Origin: a bacterium
GTDB lineage: Bacteria; Bacillota; Clostridia; Oscillospirales; Acutalibacteraceae
Direction of reading: 5' to 3'
DNA length: 64,000 nt
Assembly (NCBI GenBank): GCA_022774755.1
Contig: JALFLK010000010.1
Coordinates: 99,809-163,808, forward strand
Positions 45,172-53,427 of the stretch are shown here, piece by piece (position 1 is the stretch's first letter; each line of letters begins with the position of its first letter). The position numbers and the translations under genes are program-made. The notes under the pieces were generated by a model. The model did not search any database, had not been told where the DNA came from, and saw only the letters and a list, made by a program, of their open reading frames with translations.

Positions 45172-45873
45172 TTATCGGTTTTCCGGGATTAACCCGTATT
45201 TTAATTTAATTCTGTCCAGCTTTTTGCCGATAGGTTTTGTAAGCAACAGAAGAAAAATTACATTTGAAACTGCATAAACAGCCGTAACAGGCAAGGCCGA
45301 TGCTGCCTGAGCCAAAAAACGCAGAAGGTTAAATCCGCCGTCCATCCACAGCGTAGTCCATATGTCCATTACAAGTGAGTACATAAACCCTGAAATAAAA
45401 CCGTAGCTCAGCAAAAGGATTTTGTTTTTCAGCAGATGTTTTGCCAAAACTCCCGCAAAAAACCCCACCATACCCCATGCAAACATCTGAAACGGCGTCC
45501 AAGGCCCCTGTCCGAAATAAAAATTAGAAATGACCGCCGTCATAGCGCCGGTTAAAAATCCCGATTCTCCGCCGAAGTACAGAGCCGTTATGATTACCAT
45601 TGCGCTGACAGGCTTAAAAAAAGGAACAGGGGCAAAAATAAACCTTCCTCCCACCGACAGCGCCGTCATAACCGAGATTATAACCAAAGTCCGTGAAGCG
45701 GTTTTCTTTTTTTCAAAGGACGCAAAAAACGGTACACAGGCGAGAACTGCACATAAAAGCGAAACAAACCCGTAGGATTTTTCCGGAAACAAAGCTGTTC
45801 CCGCCAAAAAAATGACAGGTATAAATACAAAAAACACTGCATATTTTAGGTATTTTCTTAAAAAATCAGCCAT
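45172..45873 (-). CDS. ECF transporter S component, probable corrinoid specificity (CbrT-like)
   Basis: A 233-aa membrane protein with about six or seven helices. The stretch ISVMTALSVGGRFIFAPVP near residue 70 and the FGQGPWTPFQMFAWG segment near 138 fit vitamin-binding S components. It overlaps the ATPase gene by eight bases and is the last gene of the cobalamin-riboswitch unit. The substrate call rests on that context: the riboswitch, DUF4430 proteins and a T-A-A-S gene order like the predicted cbrTUV cobalamin transporters. Cobalamin precursors are an alternative. Confidence 0.8.
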   Translation of the reverse strand: MADFLRKYLKYAVFFVFIPVIFLAGTALFPEKSYGFVSLLCAVLACVPFFASFEKKKTASRTLVIISVMTALSVGGRFIFAPVPFFKPVSAMVIITALYFGGESGFLTGAMTAVISNFYFGQGPWTPFQMFAWGMVGFFAGVLAKHLLKNKILLLSYGFISGFMYSLVMDIWTTLWMDGGFNLLRFLAQAASALPVTAVYAVSNVIFLLLLTKPIGKKLDRIKLKYGLIPENR

Positions 45874-47509
45874 AGTTTTTTACCCCGTTAAGCCTGCAAA
45901 GCTCTGAAACCTCATCAAAAGTAACTGCGTTATCAAAAAATCCACGGCTCAGCTTGTTTGCGTATGTGGTGTAATAGCTGTTTCCGCCGAAAAAGCTCCG
46001 AGGCTTATTTTCAGATATAACGGCTCCGTCAAAAAGCAGTCCGCATTTGTCCGCCGCCGAGCAGGCAAAGTCCGGGTCGTGGGTGACTGCAATTATGGTC
46101 ATACCTGAATTTTTCAGCCTTTTCAGCAGTTGGGATAATTTTTCTTTTGCAAAGGCGTCAAGACCTTTTGTGGGCTCGTCAAGAATCATCATTTCCGGGT
46201 TTAAAAGCAGAAGTTTTGCTATTGCCGCAAGCTGTGTTTCGCCGCCGCTTAAATCAAAGGGATGCATTTTTAAAAGACGGCTGATGTTAAGTTTTGAAGC
46301 GATTTTTCCAACATCTTCTTCCGGTGCGACTGTGCGTAAATCGTCAAATAATCGGTCTTTTACAAACAGAGTCACCGGGTTTTGGGGCAAAAATGAAGTC
46401 TTACCGTTTAAATTGCGTTTAATTTTGCCTTTATAGGGTTTTAGCTCGCCCATGAGAATTTTGACGGCGGTTGACTTTCCGCTTCCGTTAGCCCCAAGCA
46501 AGGCGTAAATTTCGCCTTTATTTGCTTTTAAAGAAAAATCTTTCAGCACATCTTTTGATTCTCTGTTGTATCTGAAACAAATATTTTTCATTTCCAAGGC
46601 TGTTTGGGGTTTGGAATTTGTTTTTTCTTCGGGTAATTTCGATGTGGTTTTTATTTTATGATAAAAATTATCACCGATAAATTTCCTGCCATCACGGATG
46701 CTGACAGGAGGGGAGAGGCTTAAAATATTGTCAAAGTGGTCAAATTCGCCGTACAGCCTTAAAGATACAGGCAAGGCTTTAAGCATAGGGTGGTTTGCGT
46801 TTAACTTTTTTAACTCAGAGGCGGTGTTTTTCGGCGCACCGCAATAGGCGCATTTACCGCCGTCCATTACCATAACTTTGTCGGCATACTCAAAAATTTC
46901 TTCAAGATTGTGCTCGGCAATTATTACGGTCACTCCGAAGCTGCGGTTAAGCTTAATTAAAGCGTTAATCAGCTTTTCTGCCGAAAGAGGGTCAAGCTGT
47001 GCGGTGGGCTCGTCAAGAATAACAACCCTTGGCTGAACAACAAGCGTAGATGCAAGGTTTAAAAGCTGTTTCTGACCGCCCGAAAGCTTGGAAGTATTGT
47101 TATTGAAAATTTCGGATAAGCCGAAAAAGCTTGCTGTTTCGCCTGTTCTTAATCGGATTTCCTCTTTGCCGAAGCCCAAGTTTTCCATTCCGAAAGCAAG
47201 CTCGTGGTAAACCTTATCGGTAACAATCTGGTTGTGAGGGTTCTGCATTACAAAACCGATTTCCCCTGCGCTGTCACGCTGTTTTACAGACTCAATGCTT
47301 TTTTTGCCGTAAAAAATCTCTCCGCTTTTTTTGCCGGCAGGCGCAAGCTCAGGCTTTAGCATACGCAAAAGCGTTGATTTTCCGCTGCCCGACTCTCCGC
47401 ATATCAGGAAAAAATCACCCTCGTTTACCGTAAAGCTTATGTTTTTAAGGGCGGATTTTTCCGAATTGGGATAAGAAAAGCTTAAATTTTCGACACTGAA
47501 TATTTCCAT
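45866..47509 (-). CDS. ECF transporter ATPase, two fused ATP-binding domains (CbrU-like)
   Basis: A 547-aa fusion of EcfA and EcfA'. Domain 1 has Walker A GESGSGKST (38-46), signature LSGGQKQLLNLAS and Walker B VVILDEPTAQLDP. Domain 2, from about residue 305, has GANGSGKST, LSGGETQLAAIAK and MMILDEPTKGLD. Both sites look intact. The pair drives transport through EcfT, with whose gene it overlaps by 28 bases. The dedicated fused ATPase marks a self-contained (group I) ECF system. Confidence 0.92.
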   Translation of the reverse strand: MEIFSVENLSFSYPNSEKSALKNISFTVNEGDFFLICGESGSGKSTLLRMLKPELAPAGKKSGEIFYGKKSIESVKQRDSAGEIGFVMQNPHNQIVTDKVYHELAFGMENLGFGKEEIRLRTGETASFFGLSEIFNNNTSKLSGGQKQLLNLASTLVVQPRVVILDEPTAQLDPLSAEKLINALIKLNRSFGVTVIIAEHNLEEIFEYADKVMVMDGGKCAYCGAPKNTASELKKLNANHPMLKALPVSLRLYGEFDHFDNILSLSPPVSIRDGRKFIGDNFYHKIKTTSKLPEEKTNSKPQTALEMKNICFRYNRESKDVLKDFSLKANKGEIYALLGANGSGKSTAVKILMGELKPYKGKIKRNLNGKTSFLPQNPVTLFVKDRLFDDLRTVAPEEDVGKIASKLNISRLLKMHPFDLSGGETQLAAIAKLLLLNPEMMILDEPTKGLDAFAKEKLSQLLKRLKNSGMTIIAVTHDPDFACSAADKCGLLFDGAVISENKPRSFFGGNSYYTTYANKLSRGFFDNAVTFDEVSELCRLNGVKNYG

Positions 47510-48342
47510 TTAAGTTCCTCCAAAACCTCGTAACAAAACGGCAGTATGCACAAAGTAAAATATCCTGCATAAGACGCAAGAATCCAAACGGTTGCCCGGG
47601 GTAAGCGAATTTGCGGGTAGTAAATCACCGTTCCCCAAAGAGCTCCGGGAATGCAGATGATTACTGACAAGCTCAGCACAATAATCAGAAAAACAATGTC
47701 AGAGCCTTTAAGTAAAAATCTCGAAAAAACCGCAAGTCGTCTGACACCGTATCCTCTTGCAGACATTGAATCCGCCGTATCTACCGTATTTTCTATGGTA
47801 TGGGTAACAACGGCGGAAAAACAGGAAAGGTATAGTTTCAGCTTTGATTTTTCACAAAACATCTTCTGCGCAGATAAAATCTCTTTAAAATTTTTAATAA
47901 GCCGAGGAATAAAACCTAAGGTCATAGAAAAAATCATACTTATTTTTGGACTTATTTTTCCTATCAGGAATAAAAGTTTTTCGGAATCGAACACTTCATC
48001 AAAGGTTTTAAACCATATGACCACGCTCAAAAGCATAAGAGAAATACCTATACCGCAGACCAAAGCCTCAAGGGTATAGGCATTATCATTGATGAAAAAC
48101 AGCGGAGTTGCTCCGTTGTGAGAGAAAAAGGGATTAAGCACGGAAACAAGCACAGCCACAGGAACGAAAAATGCAAGCTCTTTAATACAGCGGAAAACGC
48201 CGTGCAGACAGCACAGAAATAATACTCCGCCTGCGACTGCACAAAGCTGATAGAAGGGGTTTTGTATGAACATTGCAACAGCAAGCACAGATAAATAATA
48301 AACCGCTGAAACCGAAGGATGAAGATTATAAAAAGCTCTCAT
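47482..48342 (-). CDS. ECF transporter transmembrane component EcfT (CbrV-like)
   Basis: A 286-aa membrane protein with about five helices. The EcfT coupling motif is visible as SMSARGYGVRRL near residue 195 (A-R-G). It connects the fused ATPase with the S component. It starts two bases after the stop of the upstream toroid-DUF4430 gene, so both are made from one message. Confidence 0.9.
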   Translation of the reverse strand: MRAFYNLHPSVSAVYYLSVLAVAMFIQNPFYQLCAVAGGVLFLCCLHGVFRCIKELAFFVPVAVLVSVLNPFFSHNGATPLFFINDNAYTLEALVCGIGISLMLLSVVIWFKTFDEVFDSEKLLFLIGKISPKISMIFSMTLGFIPRLIKNFKEILSAQKMFCEKSKLKLYLSCFSAVVTHTIENTVDTADSMSARGYGVRRLAVFSRFLLKGSDIVFLIIVLSLSVIICIPGALWGTVIYYPQIRLPRATVWILASYAGYFTLCILPFCYEVLEELKWKYSVSKI

Positions 48343-48344
48343 AA

Positions 48345-50456
48345 TTATTCACCCTTGTAGGCATTGCTGATGTCGGCGCCTAAGTCGCAGGTGTATCGCC
48401 ATGCAACCGTGTCGCCGGGCTTAACTTCTGCTTCAGAGGCGCTTGTTTGTATATAATTACCGTTTATGTTTACCATCCATCCCGAAAGATTACCGCAGGA
48501 AAATTCGTATAAATTTGAAATCCCCCGAACATAAACGCTTGACTCGCTTCCCGTATAGTCAAGCTGGATTTTGTTGCTTTTTGTCACCTTTGTCAGCACG
48601 GAAAAGGCTGTGTCGCCGTCGCTGTAAGAAACGGGTTCATCTGCAATAATTCCGTCTGTCGGAATGTAGTCCCTCAAATCATCGGAGAGCTTGTCAAGTG
48701 CCGTTGTGCAGTCAATTTTAACTTGTACGGTTTCCTCCGATGCTTCGCTGTTTTGGCTGTAATATTCCTCCGGTGTTTTAACCGAACAAGAGCATAAAAA
48801 AACAATAATGCACACGGATAAAACCGCCGATAAAGAATTTTTTGCCGAAAAGTTTAGGGCTGAAAATTTTGAAGCGTGTTTTTTTGAAAATGGTTTAATT
48901 CTTCTGTTTTGTTTCAGGCTGTCTTTATTTTCGAGCTTTTCTTTCGGCAACTCATTTTCTTGGCTGTTTGTTTGGGTAATATCATTTATCGCCTTGCCTT
49001 TATCCTTGTTTTTCTGATAGCTTTTTGGTTTGTTGTTTTTGCCGCCGAAGTTTTGCTTTTGAGTCTTATGCAAAACCAAAACCACATAAACCGTAATCAA
49101 AAACAACACAATGCCCAAGGTGTGCAAAAGCTGATAAAATGACAGCTCGCCAACGGTAGGCGGTGCTTCTTCGCCTTGCTTGTAGCGCACAATGTAGTTA
49201 ATGTCTGAATTGTTATTTGCAGTATTTCCGGTTGCCGCGGTTGCTTTTGTGCTTGTTTCATTATGTGCATCAGTTGAATTCTCAACGCTGTTCTCCGATG
49301 TCTGAGTGAGGGGGCTTTCCGCCTGATTTTCAAGTGATGAATTTTCCGAAACTATCCGGTACGATTCTTCAGCGCCCCGGTTTTCATCGTTGTATTTATC
49401 ATCAGGAGCATAAACGCTTTCGCTCAGAGTTTTGTCTGCGTCCTGCTCCTGTGAAAAATTGTAAAGGCTCTGATTTTCAAGCAAAAAGCTTCGGTATCCT
49501 ACCAGGGTATATAGAGCCTGATAGGTCGCCATAGAATTTTCTTTTCCGTTATAAAGGTGAGAAAAGCCCCCGCTTGATTTTTTGAAAGAAAGCAATGCCT
49601 CAAGAAGGTCTGAATTTTTAATGAATCTTTCGTCTTTTGTGCAGTCAATGCCCAAAGCGCTGAGGCACATTACAACCTGTGCGGTGCTTTCGCAGTTTGA
49701 TTTTCCCCAACAGGCAAATGTTCCGTCGGATTTCTGCATTTTGCTCAGCTGTTCCAACGCTTTGTCAACAGAAACCTTGACGGCTTTGTTGTTTTCATAA
49801 TAGGGAGCAAGGGCTGTAACGGTCATTGCGGTTGCGTCAGCGTCGGGAGTTTTACCGTCAGCGGAAAAACATCCGTTTGCAAGCTGTATAGACAAAATCG
49901 TCGATATAATATTTTCTCGTGAAGAAACGGCATTATCGGGGATATTGTAGTTTTCCGTGTCAAGCACAATAAGCCCGTAGTCAAGGGTTAATACGCCCTG
50001 CTGTGCCATTTCGTCGGCTGAGCGCATATAGGAGCAGTCCGCCAGAAGATTATGTCCCGATACACTCCTTATATCTGCTCCGCAGGCAGAATAAGCCAAA
50101 GCCATACGCTGTAAATCGGTGATTCTGACGCTTGAAATTCCATTTGAGTAAATATCGTCAAGCTTTTGGTTAAGGGCATTTATGTAAACACTTTTATTAA
50201 AGGAAACGCCGTATCGCCCCATGGTTATGGCGTACCAATCGCTGTCGCTTGTGCCTGCTTTCGGCGCAAGAACCTCCGCAACAAATTCATCGGCATTATG
50301 TGTGTTTGCAGAGCTGTATTTGTATTCAAGTCCGGAATCAATATAACCCTTTATTTCATCAGCCGAAAGTGCCTGTACGGAAATTACACAGGACTGTAAA
50401 ATTATAAAAGCTGACGCAAGTACTATTGCAATTTTTCTTAATGATTTCATAAGCAA
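48345..50456 (-). CDS. Intrinsic-factor-like membrane protein: alpha-toroid domain plus DUF4430
   Basis: A 703-aa protein. The signal peptide (about 1-30) is followed by a helical toroid (30-330) with prenyltransferase/terpene-cyclase-type repeats QLANGCFS, QKSDGTFA and FKKSSGGFSH. A Ser/Asn/Glu-rich linker leads to helix TM1 (447-463). The loop 464-540 is strongly basic and should be cytosolic. A second helix (541-557) ends in LCSC, which looks like a lipobox. A DUF4430 (transcobalamin-like C-terminal) domain fills 580-695 and ends with SGWMVNINGNY and KPGDTVAWRYTCDLG. Both globular parts should face outward. Toroid plus DUF4430 is the layout of intrinsic factor and transcobalamin. It precedes the ECF genes in the riboswitch unit, so corrinoid capture is the likely task. 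Confidence 0.82.
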   Translation of the reverse strand: MLMKSLRKIAIVLASAFIILQSCVISVQALSADEIKGYIDSGLEYKYSSANTHNADEFVAEVLAPKAGTSDSDWYAITMGRYGVSFNKSVYINALNQKLDDIYSNGISSVRITDLQRMALAYSACGADIRSVSGHNLLADCSYMRSADEMAQQGVLTLDYGLIVLDTENYNIPDNAVSSRENIISTILSIQLANGCFSADGKTPDADATAMTVTALAPYYENNKAVKVSVDKALEQLSKMQKSDGTFACWGKSNCESTAQVVMCLSALGIDCTKDERFIKNSDLLEALLSFKKSSGGFSHLYNGKENSMATYQALYTLVGYRSFLLENQSLYNFSQEQDADKTLSESVYAPDDKYNDENRGAEESYRIVSENSSLENQAESPLTQTSENSVENSTDAHNETSTKATAATGNTANNNSDINYIVRYKQGEEAPPTVGELSFYQLLHTLGIVLFLITVYVVLVLHKTQKQNFGGKNNKPKSYQKNKDKGKAINDITQTNSQENELPKEKLENKDSLKQNRRIKPFSKKHASKFSALNFSAKNSLSAVLSVCIIVFLCSCSVKTPEEYYSQNSEASEETVQVKIDCTTALDKLSDDLRDYIPTDGIIADEPVSYSDGDTAFSVLTKVTKSNKIQLDYTGSESSVYVRGISNLYEFSCGNLSGWMVNINGNYIQTSASEAEVKPGDTVAWRYTCDLGADISNAYKGE

Positions 50457-50478
50457 CCGTTATCTTTCATAAAACTAA

Positions 50479-50650
50479 GGAAACACTGAATAAATCACAT
50501 CATAAGATTGTTTGCACATCTTGCTTGCATCTTTTCCGTCAGCCTGCCCAAAAAATCCTCGTAATGCGACAGCATTACTGCGGTTTGTTTGTGCAACCTG
50601 ACAAAAAATCTGACGGCGCAATATGCACAAACGATTTAATCAGTGTTTCC
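50479..50650. mobile_element. MITE-like palindromic element with CTAA flanks, 172 bp
   Basis: The ends GGAAACACTGAATAAATC (50479-50496) and the inverse of GGAAACACTGATTAAATC (50633-50650) match at 17 of 18 positions. CTAA directly flanks both ends, a probable 4-bp target duplication. Inside are further inverted pairs (CCGTCAG/CTGACGG, GTAATGC/GCATTAC). It has no coding capacity. It sits in the 276-base gap between the two DUF4430 genes. Confidence 0.75.
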
Positions 50651-50732
50651 CTAACATTCTCAAAAATGCGGAGATATATTCCAAATCAGAATTATTCCGC
50701 AAATAAATTATATGATACATTAAAATGAAATT

Positions 50733-51674
50733 TTACGCAACAGGGAGCTTTACAAGGTCTGCAAGAGCCTGCTGTGTTAAGGAAACATCATTTATATCAA
50801 CAAAGCAGTCACAATTTACATCGGCACTGATAAAAGCCTTGGCTGATAAATCGCTTATTTTTGCACAGTATTGCTGCATCAATGAAACATCTCTGATACT
50901 TAACTCTCCGTCTGAATCTGCATCACCGTAAAGGTCACAGCTTCGGTCGGGGGCGTCGATGGTAAAATCGGGAGCATACCTTAAAACGGCAGGAGCACCG
51001 TATTCGCTTAATTTGCTGACCTGAAGGCTTATGGATGAACTTACAAAGCCGGCGTTTAATAAATCAACCTTGATTTTTCCGTTTTCGTCGGTTTTGTAAT
51101 CAAGACTTCCGTTTAAGGTAACGCTCATATCCGTAACAGGCACAGTAACCGTTACAGAGTTCCATTGACCTGTTTCTTCGTTGTATTCATAGGTGGTGCT
51201 GTCAGCTGTAAAGCTGATTGTTCCGTCGGCGGAAAAAAAGCTTGTATCAATTTTCGGAACACTGCAGGGGTAATCACCGTAATAAAGCACTACAACATCA
51301 TTGTCCGAAAGAGCGCAGTCGCTTACGCCTGTATCGGGAGATACACCGTTGACCGTGTAATACCAGCCGTCATACTTTGTGGGGTTGTATGTGCCTGCCT
51401 TGTCACCGTTTACTTCGGTTATGTAGCCTATGTCGGCACCTGTTATTGTCAGACTGTCCTCTGATTCATCGGCAAAGCAAAGCAAATCGCCGACGGTGGG
51501 TTCGGAATACTCCGAAGCCTTTAGCGTAAGGTTACCGTAGAAAAATGTGTCTTTAACCCCTTCTATTCTCAGAGAAGCAGTTACATCATCGGTCTGTGCC
51601 GAGGCTGAAACCGCCCCAAGAGAAGCAAGCGTCAGCGCACAAACGGCAACAGAAATCAGTTTTTTGACTTTCAT
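50733..51674 (-). CDS. Secreted DUF4430-dockerin protein, probable corrinoid binder
   Basis: A 313-aa secreted protein: signal peptide (1-26), a DUF4430 domain at about 50-125 (GYITEVNGDKAG, DGWYYTVNGVSPD, DNDVVVLYYG), a beta-sandwich-like middle part and a C-terminal type I dockerin (238-313) with two calcium loops, DADSDGELSIRD and DVNCDCFVDIND. It is the first gene after the cobalamin riboswitch. DUF4430 is related to the C-terminal domain of transcobalamin, so it may bind corrinoids while the dockerin docks it to a cohesin scaffold. Cobalamin binding is inference from domain and control. Confidence 0.82.
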   Translation of the reverse strand: MKVKKLISVAVCALTLASLGAVSASAQTDDVTASLRIEGVKDTFFYGNLTLKASEYSEPTVGDLLCFADESEDSLTITGADIGYITEVNGDKAGTYNPTKYDGWYYTVNGVSPDTGVSDCALSDNDVVVLYYGDYPCSVPKIDTSFFSADGTISFTADSTTYEYNEETGQWNSVTVTVPVTDMSVTLNGSLDYKTDENGKIKVDLLNAGFVSSSISLQVSKLSEYGAPAVLRYAPDFTIDAPDRSCDLYGDADSDGELSIRDVSLMQQYCAKISDLSAKAFISADVNCDCFVDINDVSLTQQALADLVKLPVA

Positions 51675-51686
51675 AAAAATCCTCCT

Positions 51687-51709
51687 AAAAAAGCTCCCGT
51701 AAGGGAGCG
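51687..51709 (-). terminator. Riboswitch-controlled intrinsic terminator
   Basis: On the minus strand GCTCCC-TTAC-GGGAGC followed by TTTTTT stands directly before the AGGAGG ribosome site of the DUF4430-dockerin gene. It is the likely OFF structure. A longer ACGGCAG/CTGCCGT pair at 51721-51756 may be the competing or second stem. Confidence 0.8.
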
Positions 51710-51798
51710 AAATATATCAAAACGGCAGAGATTACCCACAAAGGCTTTACTGCCGTAAAGATTACTTCTTCCTATGCCCAAGAAAAAATCTTCATTAC

Positions 51799-51971
51799 CT
51801 CTGCGGCAGTTCTCCTGACTTATATCCTCATGGGGTTTAACACCCGATGCATCACGGCACCTTCTCGGAAAATCCAATGGCATACGCCGTGACTTGCGAA
51901 TAATTACAGTAATGGCGGTTGTGACGGACTTGCACCGTCTTCTCTATTGATTCTTGCGAAACCGCAGAGTT
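51799..51971 (-). ncRNA. Cobalamin riboswitch
   Basis: The closing stem P1 pairs CTCTGCGG (51970-51963) with CCGCAGAG (51807-51800). Between them are the conserved core GGTGCAAGTCCGTCAC, the GCCATTACTGTAA segment and the B12 box AAGTCAGGAGAACTGCC. This is the normal order for an adenosylcobalamin-type aptamer. Ligand binding should favour the downstream terminator and shut off the corrinoid capture and ECF genes when B12 is plentiful. Confidence 0.92.
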
Positions 51972-51990
51972 ACTTATATTCTTTTTACTT

Positions 51991-52018
51991 ATTATACCAC
52001 ATAAAAACCGTATGGCAA
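51991..52018 (-). promoter_or_regulatory. Promoter of the cobalamin uptake unit
   Basis: On the minus strand TTGCCA, 16 bases, then TGGTATAAT (an extended -10 box), about 20 bases before the riboswitch stem P1. Confidence 0.7.
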
Positions 52019-52068
52019 GGATAAATATAATATGAACTTCTCAATTTGAACTTTTTTAAAAAAAGGTC

Positions 52069-52097
52069 TTGACAAATTGTGGACGAGTCAATATAAT
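52069..52097 (+). promoter_or_regulatory. Promoter of the tRNA cluster
   Basis: Perfect consensus TTGACA-N17-TATAAT, 57 bases before tRNA-Arg and divergent from the cobalamin unit. Confidence 0.85.
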
Positions 52098-52153
52098 ATA
52101 AAGGCTGACTTATTTAAGTTGCGAGGGTATTTGCGGCTTATTTTTCAGAAGAT

Positions 52154-52230
52154 GCGCCAATAGCTCAGCTGGATAGAGCAACTGCCTTCTAAGCAGTAGG
52201 TCAGGGGTTCGAGTCCCTTTTGGCGCGCCA
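52154..52230 (+). tRNA. tRNA-Arg (TCT)
   Basis: Acceptor stem GCGCCAA/TTGGCGC, D arm, anticodon stem ACTGC/GCAGT with anticodon TCT at 52188-52190, T arm GGTTCGAGTCC and encoded CCA. It reads AGA. Confidence 0.95.
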
Positions 52231-52233
52231 TAC

Positions 52234-52311
52234 GGTGGGTATAGCTTAGTTGGTTAAAGCGCCAGTTTGTGGCACTGGAGACCGTCGGTTCGAATCCGAC
52301 TATCCACCCCA
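52234..52311 (+). tRNA. tRNA-His (GTG)
   Basis: Anticodon GTG at 52269-52271 in loop TTGTGGC. The extra G at -1 (52234) pairs with C73, the identity element of bacterial tRNA-His. CCA is encoded. Confidence 0.95.
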
Positions 52312-52316
52312 TATAT

Positions 52317-52392
52317 GACTCATTAGCTCAGTCGGCAGAGCACTTGACTTTTAATCAAGGTGTCCGGAGTTCGAATCTCCGATGGGTCACCA
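52317..52392 (+). tRNA. tRNA-Lys (TTT)
   Basis: Acceptor GACTCAT/ATGGGTC, anticodon loop CTTTTAA with TTT, T arm GAGTTCGAATCTC and encoded CCA. Confidence 0.95.
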
Positions 52393-52438
52393 AAAATTTT
52401 ATTGCAAACATTTTCGGATATTTGTTTGCACATTTTTG

Positions 52439-52465
52439 CAGAGAGCTTTATGCTCTCTGTTTTTT
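52439..52465 (+). terminator. Terminator of the tRNA cluster
   Basis: CAGAGAGC-TTTAT-GCTCTCTG followed by six T. Confidence 0.9.
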
Positions 52466-52562
52466 ACTTTATAGGAAATTGCTCCGAAACGGTCGGGAAA
52501 AACAGGTGTCGATAACAGCGAGCTGTCTGCACGAATTGCGTGTCGAGGTACTCGTCTTTTTA
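52464..52562. repeat. Dispersed ~100-bp repeat, copy B
   Basis: It aligns with copy A at 4641-4742 over its length; ATTGCGTGTCGAGG and GGAAATTGC are identical in both. It ends 16 bases beyond the stop of the following minus-strand gene, so both copies sit at gene 3' ends in the same relative orientation. A 14-base fragment, GAGCTGTCTGCACG, recurs at 58702-58715. Confidence 0.6.
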
Positions 52563-52577
52563 ACTTTATACAGTTAC

Positions 52578-52928
52578 TCAGCCGTTGCTGAAAAATTTTT
52601 CGCTTATGTTCATATCATCAGCATATATGATTTCCATATAGTCGTATTCTGTGCAAATTGTTTTGCATATGTTCTCCGTCTGGCTGTCGGCGTTTTTCAG
52701 CAGGCAATATATTTTTTTGATTTTTTTGTTTCCGTTCCATTTTAGCTCGGCGGCGGCGTTGCGCAGAATAAACTCCGCTTGTTCGCATTTGCCCTCTATG
52801 GGAATAATGAGCGTATATGCACATTGGTCGCAGGACCTTTTCAGTATAAATACCACGGCTTTTCGCACTATGTCTGTCAATCCCCAAATTGCAAGAACGG
52901 TTACAACGCATATTCCTAAAATGTCCAT
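52578..52928 (-). CDS. Small membrane-anchored protein of unknown function
   Basis: A 116-aa protein with one N-terminal hydrophobic helix (about 4-30) and a soluble cytosolic tail of mixed charge with seven Cys after the helix (including RSCDQCAY and NICKTICTE). The ribosome site GAGGTGA is good. I recognise no family. A similar small anchored type occurs in clostridia, but no function can be given. Confidence 0.6.
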   Translation of the reverse strand: MDILGICVVTVLAIWGLTDIVRKAVVFILKRSCDQCAYTLIIPIEGKCEQAEFILRNAAAELKWNGNKKIKKIYCLLKNADSQTENICKTICTEYDYMEIIYADDMNISEKFFSNG

Positions 52929-53058
52929 AGGCTCACCTCATATTTTTTCGTACTATATTTTATAAAAAATTAAAATTTTTGTTCGGTATATTATCTATAA
53001 ATTTGATAAAAATAACTGTGCGAAGGTTGTTCTTCGTAAAAATAACGAGGTGAATAAT

Positions 53059-53241
53059 ATGACAGAAAACACTTATGCAAACAAAAGCATCAAATGTACG
53101 GTATCAAACTGTGAAAATCACAACAATACTCAGGATTACTGTTCGCTGGACTGCATAACCGTAGGAACTCACGAGGTAAACCCGACGGTGTGCCAGTGCA
53201 CGGACTGCGAAAATTTCGTAGCAAAATCCACCTGCAAGTAA
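53059..53241 (+). CDS. DUF1540 Cys-rich small protein
   Basis: Starting at the ATG 53059 behind GAGGTG it has 60 aa. Seven cysteines follow the DUF1540 pattern (IKCTVSNCENH, CSLDCITVG, CQCTDCENF, CK end), probably a metal-binding fold. The family is common in spore formers; its role is unknown. Confidence 0.8.
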   Translation: MTENTYANKSIKCTVSNCENHNNTQDYCSLDCITVGTHEVNPTVCQCTDCENFVAKSTCK

Positions 53242-53273
53242 TCCGCAATTCAAGCCGAAATCAATAACAGCAA

Positions 53274-53307
53274 CGAAAGCAGAGCCTTGAAAAAGACTCT
53301 GCTTTCG
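53274..53307 (+). terminator. Terminator after the DUF1540 gene
   Basis: CGAAAGCAGAG and CTCTGCTTTCG form an 11-bp stem; the T-run is weak. Confidence 0.6.
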
Positions 53308-53427
53308 TGCGTTTGTATAATATTTCAAGGTTCGGGCAAAAATTTTTCTTTACTTTGCCGATGATTTGTGCTAATTTTTAACTGTCGGAATAATTAAGAA
53401 AAGCAATTTTATTGCGGGAGGTTAATT

